NCBI RefSeq assembly: GCF_947493425.1
Contig: NZ_CANLRP010000009.1
Span: forward strand, 1-64,000
Direction of reading: 5' to 3'
From: an uncultured Microscilla sp.
GTDB taxonomy: Bacteria; Bacteroidota; Bacteroidia; Cytophagales; Microscillaceae
DNA length: 64,000 bases
Below, one piece after another: positions 43,055 through 52,200 of the stretch (the first letter of the stretch is position 1; each line of letters opens with the position of its first letter). The notes beneath the pieces are model-generated. The model was not told the origin of the DNA. It saw only the letters and a list, made by a program, of their open reading frames with translations, and did no database searches. Position numbers and translations under genes: made by a program.

Positions 43055-45067
43055 TTATTTTTCTTCTACATAGCCTTCTTTAAAATAAGAAGAGCGATTT
43101 TCATAACTGTTTAAAATAGTGTATTCTTTTGCCAAATGTGGCTTCAAGTATTGGTACTCATCACTTTTTGGTGCAATTTCCGAGTCAGTGGCAAGTATAA
43201 TCACTTGATTGGCAGCCTGTGGGTAATAGTGTTTAATGATACGCTCTCGATTGAGCTTGTCAATCCGTGCTAACGGAGTATCTACACATACAAACGCATC
43301 TACCTTGGCTACTTTACTAATGGCTTGCATCAGCGAAGTAGCTACAATTTGTTTTTGTCCCGAAGACAGCGATCCAATGGCTTGCTCCTTATTAGATTTG
43401 TTATAAATCTTAATATTAAAGCGATTGTCAATTTTTACTTTATAGATGCGGTCGTCAGGTAGTAGCTTTCTGAGGGTTTGGCTAAACTCTTTTTGTAAGG
43501 CATTTACTTTAGACTTGAGCAGTTCATCTATAAACTCATTAAAAAAATCGATGGTTCTTTCGGTTAAATCAAGCGCCTGCTTTACAGGTTTGGCAATGGC
43601 AAACTGGTTTTTGAGGTCAATGATTTGGTTTTCTAAATCAGTTTTGCGTTTAGCTCCTTCAGCGTGTTGTCGGCGGGTGCTTCCTATAGTTTGTTCCAAT
43701 TGACTCCGCTCTGCTTCAGCCGTTGCCAACTCTTTTTTAAACCCATCTAACTTCTGTTGTTTTTCGTCGTCATCCCCTTGCGAAGTTTCCACCTGGTCTT
43801 TCAAAGCCTCTACATCTTTGGTCAGTGTTTTTAAAGTTTGGAGCTCTTTGCGGGTAAACGCCTCTTGTTGGAAAATATCCTGAAGCAGTTTTTTATCATC
43901 TTCATAAAAGTAGATGACTTGTTGCTCCATTTGGCGTTTATCATCTTTGGTAAACTTTTTATAAACCTTGTCTATGCGTTCTTGATAAAATTCTTGGGTA
44001 TGAAAGCCCAACCTATGCTCAGGAGGTACGCCTTCTTCGTCAAAATCTTCCTCAAAAATGCTGTTCTTGATTTTATTCAAAAGCTTTTTAAAGCGAATGA
44101 GCTGTTCGTCAAGCTGATAGTTTACATTGTCATCATTGAGTTTGTCAAGGTATTCTTTGGCAAGGTCATGTGCCATCATGATAAACAAGCTATTATTCTT
44201 TACCTTGTCATTCAGTGACTTACGTATTTGAGTAAGTTCTTTATTTTTCCTTTCTAAGTCTTTTTTGAGTACTTGAAGGTTGGGTGCGTCGGTAGATTTT
44301 AGCCCAAAAACTTTGTCACGAACTCGCTCAATTTCATTGTTTTTTTGTTTGATTTGTTTCTGAAGAGTGTTTATCTCTGCCTGTAAATACTCTAGATTGG
44401 CTTGGATGCTCAATATTTCAGCATCTATTTTCTTTATTTGTTCGGCAGTAGGGGCGTCTTGTACATCCGCGTTGAAATCACGCTTGATACGGGCTATATT
44501 GCTTCCATCAATCAACCGCTCGTAAGCCTTGATATTCAGCAGGGTTTTGAGTGAATCTTCAACATTGATGTTTTTGGTATTAATGAGCGATTCTATTTTT
44601 TCACCATCAAAAAAGAAGAATTGAGCGAAGTTTTTGGGTAAAATATTCTCCAAAAAATCTTCATTACGTTCTTGCCCATCATAGCTTATAATGGCTTGTT
44701 CTTGGAAACCACCTCCGTCTTTTACAAAACGACGGTGAATACGCAGCTCTTTACCTTCTAGCTCAAGCACTCCATCCACAGTAGCAGAGTTTTGACCTTT
44801 GTCCAGCGCATCCGCATTAAATATGCCTCTCCACTGGGTTGACTTGCCTACTACATATTCTCGCTCACTGAGCCCTTCTTCGAGAATATCCTTGTTATTC
44901 CGAATACCATGAATGAGAATACGGACAATTCTTAAAAATGATGTTTTGCCCCTCCCATTTCTGGCTAATATTAAAATGATATTTTGCTTTTTACCCAACT
45001 CAAAGTCTAACTCGTGTTGGTCACGATAAGCAAAAAGATTCTTTATGGTTAACTTCTTGAGAATCAT
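43055..45067 (-). CDS. DndD-like SMC/RecN-type ATPase
   Basis: 670-residue ABC-type ATPase with split head and central coiled coil. The N-terminal head has Walker A ILARNGRGKTSFLR (Lys41-Thr42), with Ala where the first P-loop Gly is usual. FAQFFFFDGEKIESL is a strong hallmark of DndD. Coiled coils span about 195-300 and 370-490, with no Cys-x-x-Cys zinc hook. The C-terminal head has the signature SLSSGQKQIVATSLMQA and then VDTPLARIDKLNRERII and QVIILATDSEI, again close to DndD. DndD is the ATPase of DNA phosphorothioation; the sulfur-transfer genes dndB/dndC are absent here. It lies 3 bp after the small gene and 9 bp before the FtsK-like gene. Confidence 0.82.
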   Translation of the reverse strand: MILKKLTIKNLFAYRDQHELDFELGKKQNIILILARNGRGKTSFLRIVRILIHGIRNNKDILEEGLSEREYVVGKSTQWRGIFNADALDKGQNSATVDGVLELEGKELRIHRRFVKDGGGFQEQAIISYDGQERNEDFLENILPKNFAQFFFFDGEKIESLINTKNINVEDSLKTLLNIKAYERLIDGSNIARIKRDFNADVQDAPTAEQIKKIDAEILSIQANLEYLQAEINTLQKQIKQKNNEIERVRDKVFGLKSTDAPNLQVLKKDLERKNKELTQIRKSLNDKVKNNSLFIMMAHDLAKEYLDKLNDDNVNYQLDEQLIRFKKLLNKIKNSIFEEDFDEEGVPPEHRLGFHTQEFYQERIDKVYKKFTKDDKRQMEQQVIYFYEDDKKLLQDIFQQEAFTRKELQTLKTLTKDVEALKDQVETSQGDDDEKQQKLDGFKKELATAEAERSQLEQTIGSTRRQHAEGAKRKTDLENQIIDLKNQFAIAKPVKQALDLTERTIDFFNEFIDELLKSKVNALQKEFSQTLRKLLPDDRIYKVKIDNRFNIKIYNKSNKEQAIGSLSSGQKQIVATSLMQAISKVAKVDAFVCVDTPLARIDKLNRERIIKHYYPQAANQVIILATDSEIAPKSDEYQYLKPHLAKEYTILNSYENRSSYFKEGYVEEK

Positions 45068-45070
45068 ATA

Positions 45071-45256
45071 CTACATATTTTCTTTATTGGCATATTGGAT
45101 AATAATTTCCCTCAATTCTTCTTTGAAACCTGTGTATACACGCTCTTTATAACGTATTTCAAGGGCTCGGTCAAGTAGTTGAAAAATCATCGATTCTTCG
45201 AGGTTGTGTTTCACACACAACTCCTTTACTAGCTTTTTCTCTTCTTTTTGTAGCAT
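45071..45256 (-). CDS. Small helical protein heading the DndD/FtsK module
   Basis: 61-residue acidic/basic helical protein (MLQKEEKKLVKELC, then LEESMIFQLLDRALEIRYKE, ending YANKENM). It has no signal or membrane segment. It is separated from the DndD-like gene by 3 bp, so translation is probably coupled. I recall small proteins of this kind next to DndD/FtsK pairs in DNA-modification loci, but the assignment rests on context. A TAnnTTTG-like box on the minus strand (45286-45293) lies about 30 bp upstream, although no matching TTG element is evident at the right spacing. Confidence 0.7.
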   Translation of the reverse strand: MLQKEEKKLVKELCVKHNLEESMIFQLLDRALEIRYKERVYTGFKEELREIIIQYANKENM

Positions 45257-45419
45257 CTGTAAATCATTAAGAAAAATATTGTGTTCAAATTTAAGAAAGG
45301 AATAGGAGTTTTAGAACCTTATGTCAAAAGGATTATGGAACAGGGTTAATAATAAAGTAAAATAGGGTGCCTTCGGGGTAACTTTAAAGGCATCCCAGGT
45401 TGGAGAAGGAGGTAATAGG

Positions 45420-46217
45420 CTAATCCAGTAAATCGGGCTGCTCTTTGATAATACGTTGCCAAAGTGGTTGGAACTGAAACCAGCCTGCTAGAGGCGAACC
45501 AAGCTCTGCTTGAGTTTTGTTTGCTACTTCATACGAAATCATCACAGGTTTGCCCGCCGATTCAGCCAAAAGTTGCGCCTGACAACTACGCTCCATTGTG
45601 ATAAACCACCAGGTGGCAGCCTCTACGGTTCCCCCCACTGTAAGCAAGCCGTGGTTTTGCAAAATAACTGCCTTGTGTTGTCCCAAGGCAGCGGCAATAC
45701 GTGTACCTTCCTCTAACTCATTTACTACGCCACTATAGTCATCAAAAAGCCCATGGTCTTTGTAAAAAGCACAAGCATCTTGCGTAATAGGGTCAAGTTT
45801 ACGCCCTAGAGTAGACCAGGCTTTGCCATACATAGAGTGGGCATGGGCAGCGGCTACCACTTCGGGGCGTGCCTTGTGTATGCACGAGTGAATAGCAAAA
45901 GCAGCGCGATTGACTATAGGATGTTTGCCTTCTACTACTTCGCCTTTATCATTGCATAGCACCAAGTCAGAGGTTTTGATCAAGCCAAAGTCTAATCCAA
46001 AAGGATTTACCCAAAAATGATCTTTATGCTCAGGGTCGCGTGCGGTGATATGCCCTGCTACTCCTTCGTCGAAACCAAATTTGGCAAACAACCTGAAAGC
46101 AGCCGCCAATTGTTTTTTGAGGTAAACCCGTTGTTCGGTGGGGTTGTCATGTTGTGGTGGCTTGGGAACATTATCTGTTACCTTGTTTTGGGTTTTCGTA
46201 AGTGCTTCTTGAGTCAT
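45420..46217 (-). CDS. Class II aldolase/adducin family protein
   Basis: 265-residue cytosolic protein of the fuculose-phosphate aldolase/adducin family. The motifs are GFDEGVAGHITARDP, FWVNPFGLDFG, the metal-binding AAAHAHSMYGKAW, and LQNHGLLTVGGTVEAA with the last conserved histidine. Classical members cleave sugar phosphates with zinc or act as decarboxylases or epimerases. The substrate cannot be told from sequence, and no sugar genes flank it. The ATG at 46217 leaves an N-terminal tail of about 25 polar residues. It stands alone upstream of the DndD-like module on the same strand. Confidence 0.85.
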   Translation of the reverse strand: MTQEALTKTQNKVTDNVPKPPQHDNPTEQRVYLKKQLAAAFRLFAKFGFDEGVAGHITARDPEHKDHFWVNPFGLDFGLIKTSDLVLCNDKGEVVEGKHPIVNRAAFAIHSCIHKARPEVVAAAHAHSMYGKAWSTLGRKLDPITQDACAFYKDHGLFDDYSGVVNELEEGTRIAAALGQHKAVILQNHGLLTVGGTVEAATWWFITMERSCQAQLLAESAGKPVMISYEVANKTQAELGSPLAGWFQFQPLWQRIIKEQPDLLD

Positions 46218-46371
46218 ATTGTTGAATTGTTTTAGTAAGTCATAAGAGTTTTATCTTTCACCTTAAAAATAAGAAAAAGGGCATAATAAGAATAATCCCA
46301 AGCGACTAATTATTGGGTTACAATTTGACAAATAATAAAAAACACTGTGGGAGCAATCAGAAAAAAAAAGC

Positions 46372-46402
46372 ATAAAAAAAGAGGTGCATCAAGCACCTCT
46401 TT
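46372..46402 (-). terminator. Terminator of fabF
   Basis: 10-bp stem AAAGAGGTGC (46378-46387) with complement 46393-46402 and a 5-base loop. The A-run at 46374-46380 gives the U-tract on the minus strand. It lies 70 bp after the fabF stop. Confidence 0.85.
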
Positions 46403-46471
46403 GGTATAGAGTAGTTTATTTGATTTATTGACAAATTTTGTTGCTTTTGATAGCCAAGCACCAATTTTGTT

Positions 46472-47746
46472 TTATTGTTCAAATTTCTTGAATACACCAA
46501 TAGCATTGTGACCCCCAAACCCAAATGTATTGCTCATGGCAATGTTTACATTCTTGGCTTTTGGTGTATTAGGCGTAAGCTGAAGGCGAGCATCTATGTT
46601 TTCATCTCGGTTATCTAGGTTAATTGTAGGAGGAATCATGTTATTCTTTATACTCAAGATACTTGCCACTGCCTCAATAGCACCAGCTGCCCCCAATAAG
46701 TGCCCCGTCATAGATTTGGTAGCACTTATATCAAGTTTATCCAAGTGGTCGGTAAACAATTCTGAGATAGCTTTCATCTCACCTACATCGCCCACTGGAG
46801 TAGACGTTGCGTGTGCATTGATATAGTCTATATCTGCCAAACCAATGTCAGCATCTGCCATGGCACGCTGCATAGCCAATTGAGCACCCAAACCTTCAGG
46901 GTGAGTCGCTGTAATGTGGTAAGCATCAGCTGCGGTTCCTCCTCCAATTACTTCAGCATAAATGGGGGCATTTCGCGCGAGCGCGTGCTCCAAATCTTCC
47001 AAAATAAGTGCGCCAGCACCTTCACCCAACACAAAGCCATCACGATTGGCGTCAAATGGACGTGAAGCTGATGTGGGATTTTCGTTGTTGTTAGACAAAG
47101 CTTTCATTGCACTAAATCCTCCTACCCCGGTAGCATTTACAGATGCTTCGGAGCCGCCTGTGACAATAATTTTGGCTTGTCCTAAACGGATAAAATTAAA
47201 AGCATCTATTAAGGCGTTAGTGCTCGATGCACACGCCGATACAGTGCAGTAGTTTACACCACGAAATCCATACTTGATAGAAATCATCCCTGCGGCAATA
47301 TCAGCAATCATTTTAGGTACTAAAAATGGATTGAATTTAGGCTGACGATTACGGTCGGCAAAGCCTATGATTTCTTCTTGAAGTGTGTTCAAACCACCAA
47401 TACCCGATGCCCAAATCACACCTACTTCATTGGTATCTATTGTATCAAGGTTTAGTTGGGAATTTTTGATAGCTTCTTCTACCGATACCATTGCAAACTG
47501 GGTAAACAAGTCCATCTTGCGGGCTTCTTTACGGTCAAAGTGATCATTAGGCTCAAATCCCTTTACTTCACAGGCAAATTGAGTTTTGAAATTAGAAGGG
47601 TCAAAGCGAGTGATTTTGTCAGCGCCACTCTTTCCATTCATTAATCCTTGCCAATAGTCTTCTATATTGTTACCAATTGGAGTGAGGGCACCCATACCAG
47701 TGACTACCACTCTTCTTAATTGTATTGTTTTGCTAAATATATTCAT
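46472..47746 (-). CDS. fabF: 3-oxoacyl-[acyl-carrier-protein] synthase II
   Basis: 424-residue condensing enzyme of fatty acid (or related) chain elongation. The catalytic triad is Cys in TVSACASSTNA (about 170), His in INAHATSTPVGD (about 310), and His in SMTGHLLGAAGAIE (about 345). The C-terminal SNTFGFGGHNA is typical of FabF. The start is ATG 47746 (MNIFSK); the longer frame needs TTG. The TetR gene starts upstream with a gap of about 45 bp in the same direction, so the pair is probably one transcript. This may be a second, regulated FabF rather than the housekeeping copy, since acpP and the other fab genes are not adjacent. Confidence 0.93.
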   Translation of the reverse strand: MNIFSKTIQLRRVVVTGMGALTPIGNNIEDYWQGLMNGKSGADKITRFDPSNFKTQFACEVKGFEPNDHFDRKEARKMDLFTQFAMVSVEEAIKNSQLNLDTIDTNEVGVIWASGIGGLNTLQEEIIGFADRNRQPKFNPFLVPKMIADIAAGMISIKYGFRGVNYCTVSACASSTNALIDAFNFIRLGQAKIIVTGGSEASVNATGVGGFSAMKALSNNNENPTSASRPFDANRDGFVLGEGAGALILEDLEHALARNAPIYAEVIGGGTAADAYHITATHPEGLGAQLAMQRAMADADIGLADIDYINAHATSTPVGDVGEMKAISELFTDHLDKLDISATKSMTGHLLGAAGAIEAVASILSIKNNMIPPTINLDNRDENIDARLQLTPNTPKAKNVNIAMSNTFGFGGHNAIGVFKKFEQ

Positions 47747-47792
47747 AACCAATTATTTGTAAACAACCGAAAGGGATGTTTTGTACTGCAAA

Positions 47793-48392
47793 TTAATGAT
47801 TTATGTCTAATGTATCGATTAAATGTTTTATATGAACCAAAGCATTTAAAATATACTTGGGGTCTTGGTGGGTTTTTGCCAGCATAATACTCCCTTCTAT
47901 CAAAGAAATAGTTAATCCCGCAAAATGAAATGCATCAGTCTCAGGTTTAAAGTCTTTTTGCTGAATACCCAGTACGATAATATCTGTTAGCTTTGTTTCC
48001 CATTTTTTAAATGATAAAGCTACCTGTTGGTTGAGCATCGGGTGAGTGTCGTCAGAGTCTATAGCTACATTGAGCATAGGGCACCCCCCATAATCGAGCA
48101 CTGTTTGATAATTTTGGCGATGAAACTCGCAAAAAGCCATCAGTTTTGCCCGCGCTGACGTTTGCTCGGCAACCATTGCCCATAAATCGGCAAAAAGCAA
48201 GTTTACATTATAAGAAAACACTGCCAGGGCAATTTCATCCTTATTATGAAAATTATTGCCATAAATGCTTCCCTTACTCATTCCAGTTACTTTAATAATA
48301 TCTTGGATAGAGGTACCTGCATAGCCTTTTTGGTTAAACAAGCGTGCTGACTTTTCTATGATAGTTCTTTTGGTCTTTTCTGATTTTTTCAT
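47793..48392 (-). CDS. TetR/AcrR-family transcriptional regulator
   Basis: 199-residue repressor. The N-terminal helix-turn-helix (about 8-55) has the family pattern RTIIEKSARLFNQKGYAGTS, then IQDIIKVTGMSKGSIYGNNFHNK. The usual YYHF/YRHF after SIY is replaced by GNNFHNK. The ligand-binding domain contains GGCPMLNVAIDSDDTHP, a pattern shared by a TetR subgroup. It lies directly upstream of fabF and probably controls it and itself. Candidate operators with an ATCGGT core lie upstream (48436-48445, 48510-48518 and near 48800). Confidence 0.85.
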   Translation of the reverse strand: MKKSEKTKRTIIEKSARLFNQKGYAGTSIQDIIKVTGMSKGSIYGNNFHNKDEIALAVFSYNVNLLFADLWAMVAEQTSARAKLMAFCEFHRQNYQTVLDYGGCPMLNVAIDSDDTHPMLNQQVALSFKKWETKLTDIIVLGIQQKDFKPETDAFHFAGLTISLIEGSIMLAKTHQDPKYILNALVHIKHLIDTLDINH

Positions 48393-49243
48393 AAACCTTA
48401 TTGCCGATAAGATGAAAAAACGAATACAAAAATATACCGATTGGTTTAAAAATGAAAAAAACTTGGGTAATAGTGTGAGAAAATTTAATGAATATAGTTA
48501 AGTAATTGACTATCGGTTAGTTAATATTCTGCTAGTCAATTTTTACTGTTTAGTGTGAAACGTGTAATAAATGAGCCTGTTTGTTTGAAAACAAAGGCTC
48601 ATATCTCAATCCCATTTTCTTGCTTATATGCTATATTTGCAGCCTTTTTTTAACTGTTGTACTATAAAACTATTTTGTATTTTACCTTGATTAAGTTTGC
48701 TACTGCTTCACTTTTTATGTTTAAGCATAAATACCTACTAGCGTAGGTTTTTAGTGAAAATAGCCTTACAAGTCAAGATTAATGAGTAAGAAATTTTTAT
48801 CGGTTAATTACGTTTTTTAGGGTAATGCAAAGGGTGTTTATATGAGCAAACGTGGCTAAAATACAATGAAAATACCCTGTTTATGTAATATATATAAACT
48901 ATTTGCACATTTTATGCGTTCTTCCTATGAACTGCTTTGATTTCCTGGATTTATTTCAAATTATTTTTTAAAAGGAAGTCTTGTGAGGCATTATTGACTT
49001 ATTTGAGCCAAGTGGCTATTGTAAAGGGGGTGCTGGTGATTTGAAAAGATAATTAAATTACCATAAATGTACTTTTACAAGAATACATTACCTCTGTGAC
49101 TTTACTTTATAAATATAAAATTTAGCAAATTGTTCAGAAGGTGTAGTGTAAGTAAAATAAACCGTTTTTACTTACACATAACCTTACATGATTTTGCAGT
49201 TCAGTGTAATTCAACTTTTCAATCGTATTTAACCATCTAAAAA
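48393..49243. other. 851-bp regulatory region upstream of tetR and the NRPS gene
   Basis: Long AT-rich divergent spacer. It holds three ATCGGT-type motifs (48436-48445 as ACCGATTGGT, about 48511-48518, about 48799-48806), a 9-bp inverted repeat AATTGACTA (48504-48512 with 48533-48541), a hairpin ATGAGCC (48571-48577 with 48596-48602), and two TAnnTTTG boxes (48632-48639, 48692-48699) without a clear TTG at standard spacing. I find no coding frame. The NRPS transcript may have a long leader. Confidence 0.5.
48436..48445. promoter_or_regulatory. Candidate TetR operator
   Basis: ACCGATTGGT has palindromic ACC/GGT ends and lies 44 bp upstream of the TetR start. Its core, ATCGGT on one strand, recurs at about 48511-48518 (TATCGGTTA) and about 48799-48806. 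Position and recurrence suggest binding by the adjacent TetR protein. Confidence 0.35.
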
Positions 49244-52200
49244 ATGACAACCAAAACAACGTTACACCTTTCACAAGAAGATGTTTACTATGACTACATT
49301 TTAAGCCCAAACAATGCCTATTATAGTATAGGTGGCTATGTAACTTTGCATGACACTCCTGACATTAACGATTTCAAACAAGTTTTAACCACTCTTCCTG
49401 AAGTATTTGACGTTTTTCGCATACAGTTTGACTTTAGCCAAGACAAGCCTCTTGCGGGCTTCAAAGAGCAAGTCGTCTTCAATGTAACAGAAAAAGACTT
49501 TAGTGATAGTAAAGAGAAAGCTATCCAATGGATGCAGGCGCGTTTTCAAACAGTGTTGGATATCAATGGTTCACAGTTGTATGAGTGTTTTTTGATAAAA
49601 ATAAGTGCCACTGAGTACTACTGGTTTTTTCGTTGCCACCACATCTTAATCGATTTACTAGGTTACGCCATCATTGTAAACTATGTGTTGAACCAATACC
49701 AGGCTTTACAAAGCAAAAAAGAGCTAGACACTACAATAGCCTATCCTGCTTATCAGAATCACATGGTGGATTCCTGGGAGTACATCAACTCTGATGATTA
49801 TTTAAAAGACAAAGAGTACTGGGAACAAAAGTTTAAGGTGGCTCCTGAATTGCTGTTGAAAAAACACAAAAAAAGCAATGAAAAAGGAAGTGAAAGTTTT
49901 ACAGTGGAATTGTCGGAGGAGCAGAGACAACAGTTAGCAAAAACTGCTCAGCAAGCAAACACCAGTGTGAATCAACTTACCCTGGCAGCTATGTCGATAT
50001 ATTTTGCCCAAATTCAAACTTTAGACGAAGTAGTATTAGGGATACCTATTCATGGCAGGTGGAACAGAGAACAAAAAAATACAGCAGGGATGTTTTCTAA
50101 ATATGTATTGTTCCAGAGCTTGTTCCAGCCCGACCAGCTTTTGCAGGATTTTCTTAAGCAATGTAAGTCGACCCGTCGAAGAGATTATCCTCATCAAAAA
50201 TACCCTATTATGCACCTTAACCGTCATTTTAATTTGTTGTTGCAAGAGCAACAGGTGCCAATAGACGTAATTGTAAATTATGCGCCTTTTAAAATGCCTG
50301 AAGGCAATCCTTATAAAATACGCATTGTGACCAGTCACGATGATCATACCCCCTTGCAATGGTTTTGGTTTGACTATGGTGACAAACAACCATTGGTACT
50401 GCATATAGATTTTCAAAAAGCCTATTTTACCAAAAAGGAGATAGACCTTTTTTCCAAACGCATTCTCTTTATTTTAGAACAGTTTCAGCATAGTCTCGAC
50501 CAGCCCATAGGCTCCATTGAGGTAGTGCCGCCCGAAGAAAAACAACAGTTATTGGCTGCCCCACAGCGTATAGAGCCTCAATATAATAGTGAAACCGTTG
50601 TAAGCTTGTTTGAAACGCAAGTTGATCTAACCCCGGAGGCAGTGGCAGCCGTATTAGGCGACGATTGTTTGACCTATCAGGCGTTAAATGAAAAGTCTAA
50701 TCAGATGGCACATTACCTAATAGAAAACGGGGTAAAGCCAGGAGACTATGTGGGGTTATATATGCATACTTCTTTTGAGTCATTAATTGGGTTGTGGGGA
50801 ATCTTAAAAGCAGGAGCTGGCTACGTGTTCATTGATCCTGATTATCCACAAGAACGAGTACATTATATGCTGGCTGATGCTTCTGTAAAGCTACTGATTA
50901 CCAACCTTTCCAGTGATCTTATTGAACACCTTACCGGGGTAAACGTGGTAAAAACGGACAAAGCTTTGACTGCCATTAATGAACAACCTGTTTCACAAGT
51001 AGCCGTCGAGCCTTCATCTACAGATTCGGCTTATGCCATTTATACTTCAGGCTCTACCGGAAAACCTAAAGGAATAGCGATTAGTCACGCATCGTTGCTT
51101 GACTATGTGCTTACCTTCCGGCAAATGTTTGGTATTACCTGGCAAGATCGGGTAATTCAGCAATCTTCGTGGGCATTTGATATTTTAGTAGAAGAAATTT
51201 ATCCTGCTTTAACCAGTGGTGCCACTTTATTAATGGTAAAGGAAGGAAGCAAAGATGTATTGACAATTAAAGATTACATTGAAAACCACCAGGCTACCTT
51301 ATTGACTACTACTCCTACAATAGTGGGGTGGCTAAACGAAGAACTTTCATCTACCCACCAGCTTCGTTGGTTGATTAGCGGGGGAGAGTTACTAAAACCT
51401 GAGCAGATTGATCACCTATTTGGTAAAGTAAATATTGCCAATGGTTATGGACCTTCTGAAACTACCGTGGCGGCTACCTTCAACGTCATTACCAATCAAA
51501 CTCAAGCGTCTTTGATAGGCAAACCAGTAGCCAATAAGCCCATCTATATTGTAAACGAAAAAAATCAGTTGCAACCAGTGGGTGTAGTTGGTGAGATTTG
51601 TATTGGAGGAACCGGTTTGGCGCAAAAATATTTAAACCGCCCCAAACTAACCCGTGAAAATTTTCCGGAGAATCCTTTTGTCGAGGGGGAAAGAATGTAT
51701 AAAACCGGAGATTTGGGCAGGTGGTTGCCTAATGGGAATATTGAGTTTTTGGGAAGAAAAGACGAGCAAGTTAAAATAAGGGGCTATCGTATAGAATTGA
51801 GCGAGATAGAAAATGTGCTGCGTCAATCAGGATTGATCAAAGATGGTGTAGTACTGGTGAAAAAACATAAGAACAATAAGCATTTGGTAGCTTATGTGGT
51901 ACCCCAACAAGAACAGTTTGAACAAGAAGAGTTGCTTGCTTATGCAAAAGAATGGTTACCCCATTACATGATTCCTTCATTGGTGGTACCTATGGACGAA
52001 TTGCCAATGAACACCCATGGTAAATTAGATAAAAAAGCATTACCCAAGGCCGACTTCCGTTCAAGCGACCGTCAAGCTTATGTAGCACCTACCACCCCTA
52101 TCGAGCAAAACATTGCGGTCATTTGGCGTGAACTACTTGGTGTAGAGAAAATAGGCGTACACGATAACTTCTTTGAGCTGGGAGGACAATCTATTTTAGC

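Noticed and set aside
46596-47252. Plus-strand frames opposite fabF
   Set aside because: fabF catalytic motifs on the minus strand are unambiguous; these are shadows.
48571-48602. Hairpin ATGAGCC...GGCTCAT as a terminator
   Set aside because: There is no T-run on either side and no gene ends nearby; kept only as part of the description of the intergenic region.
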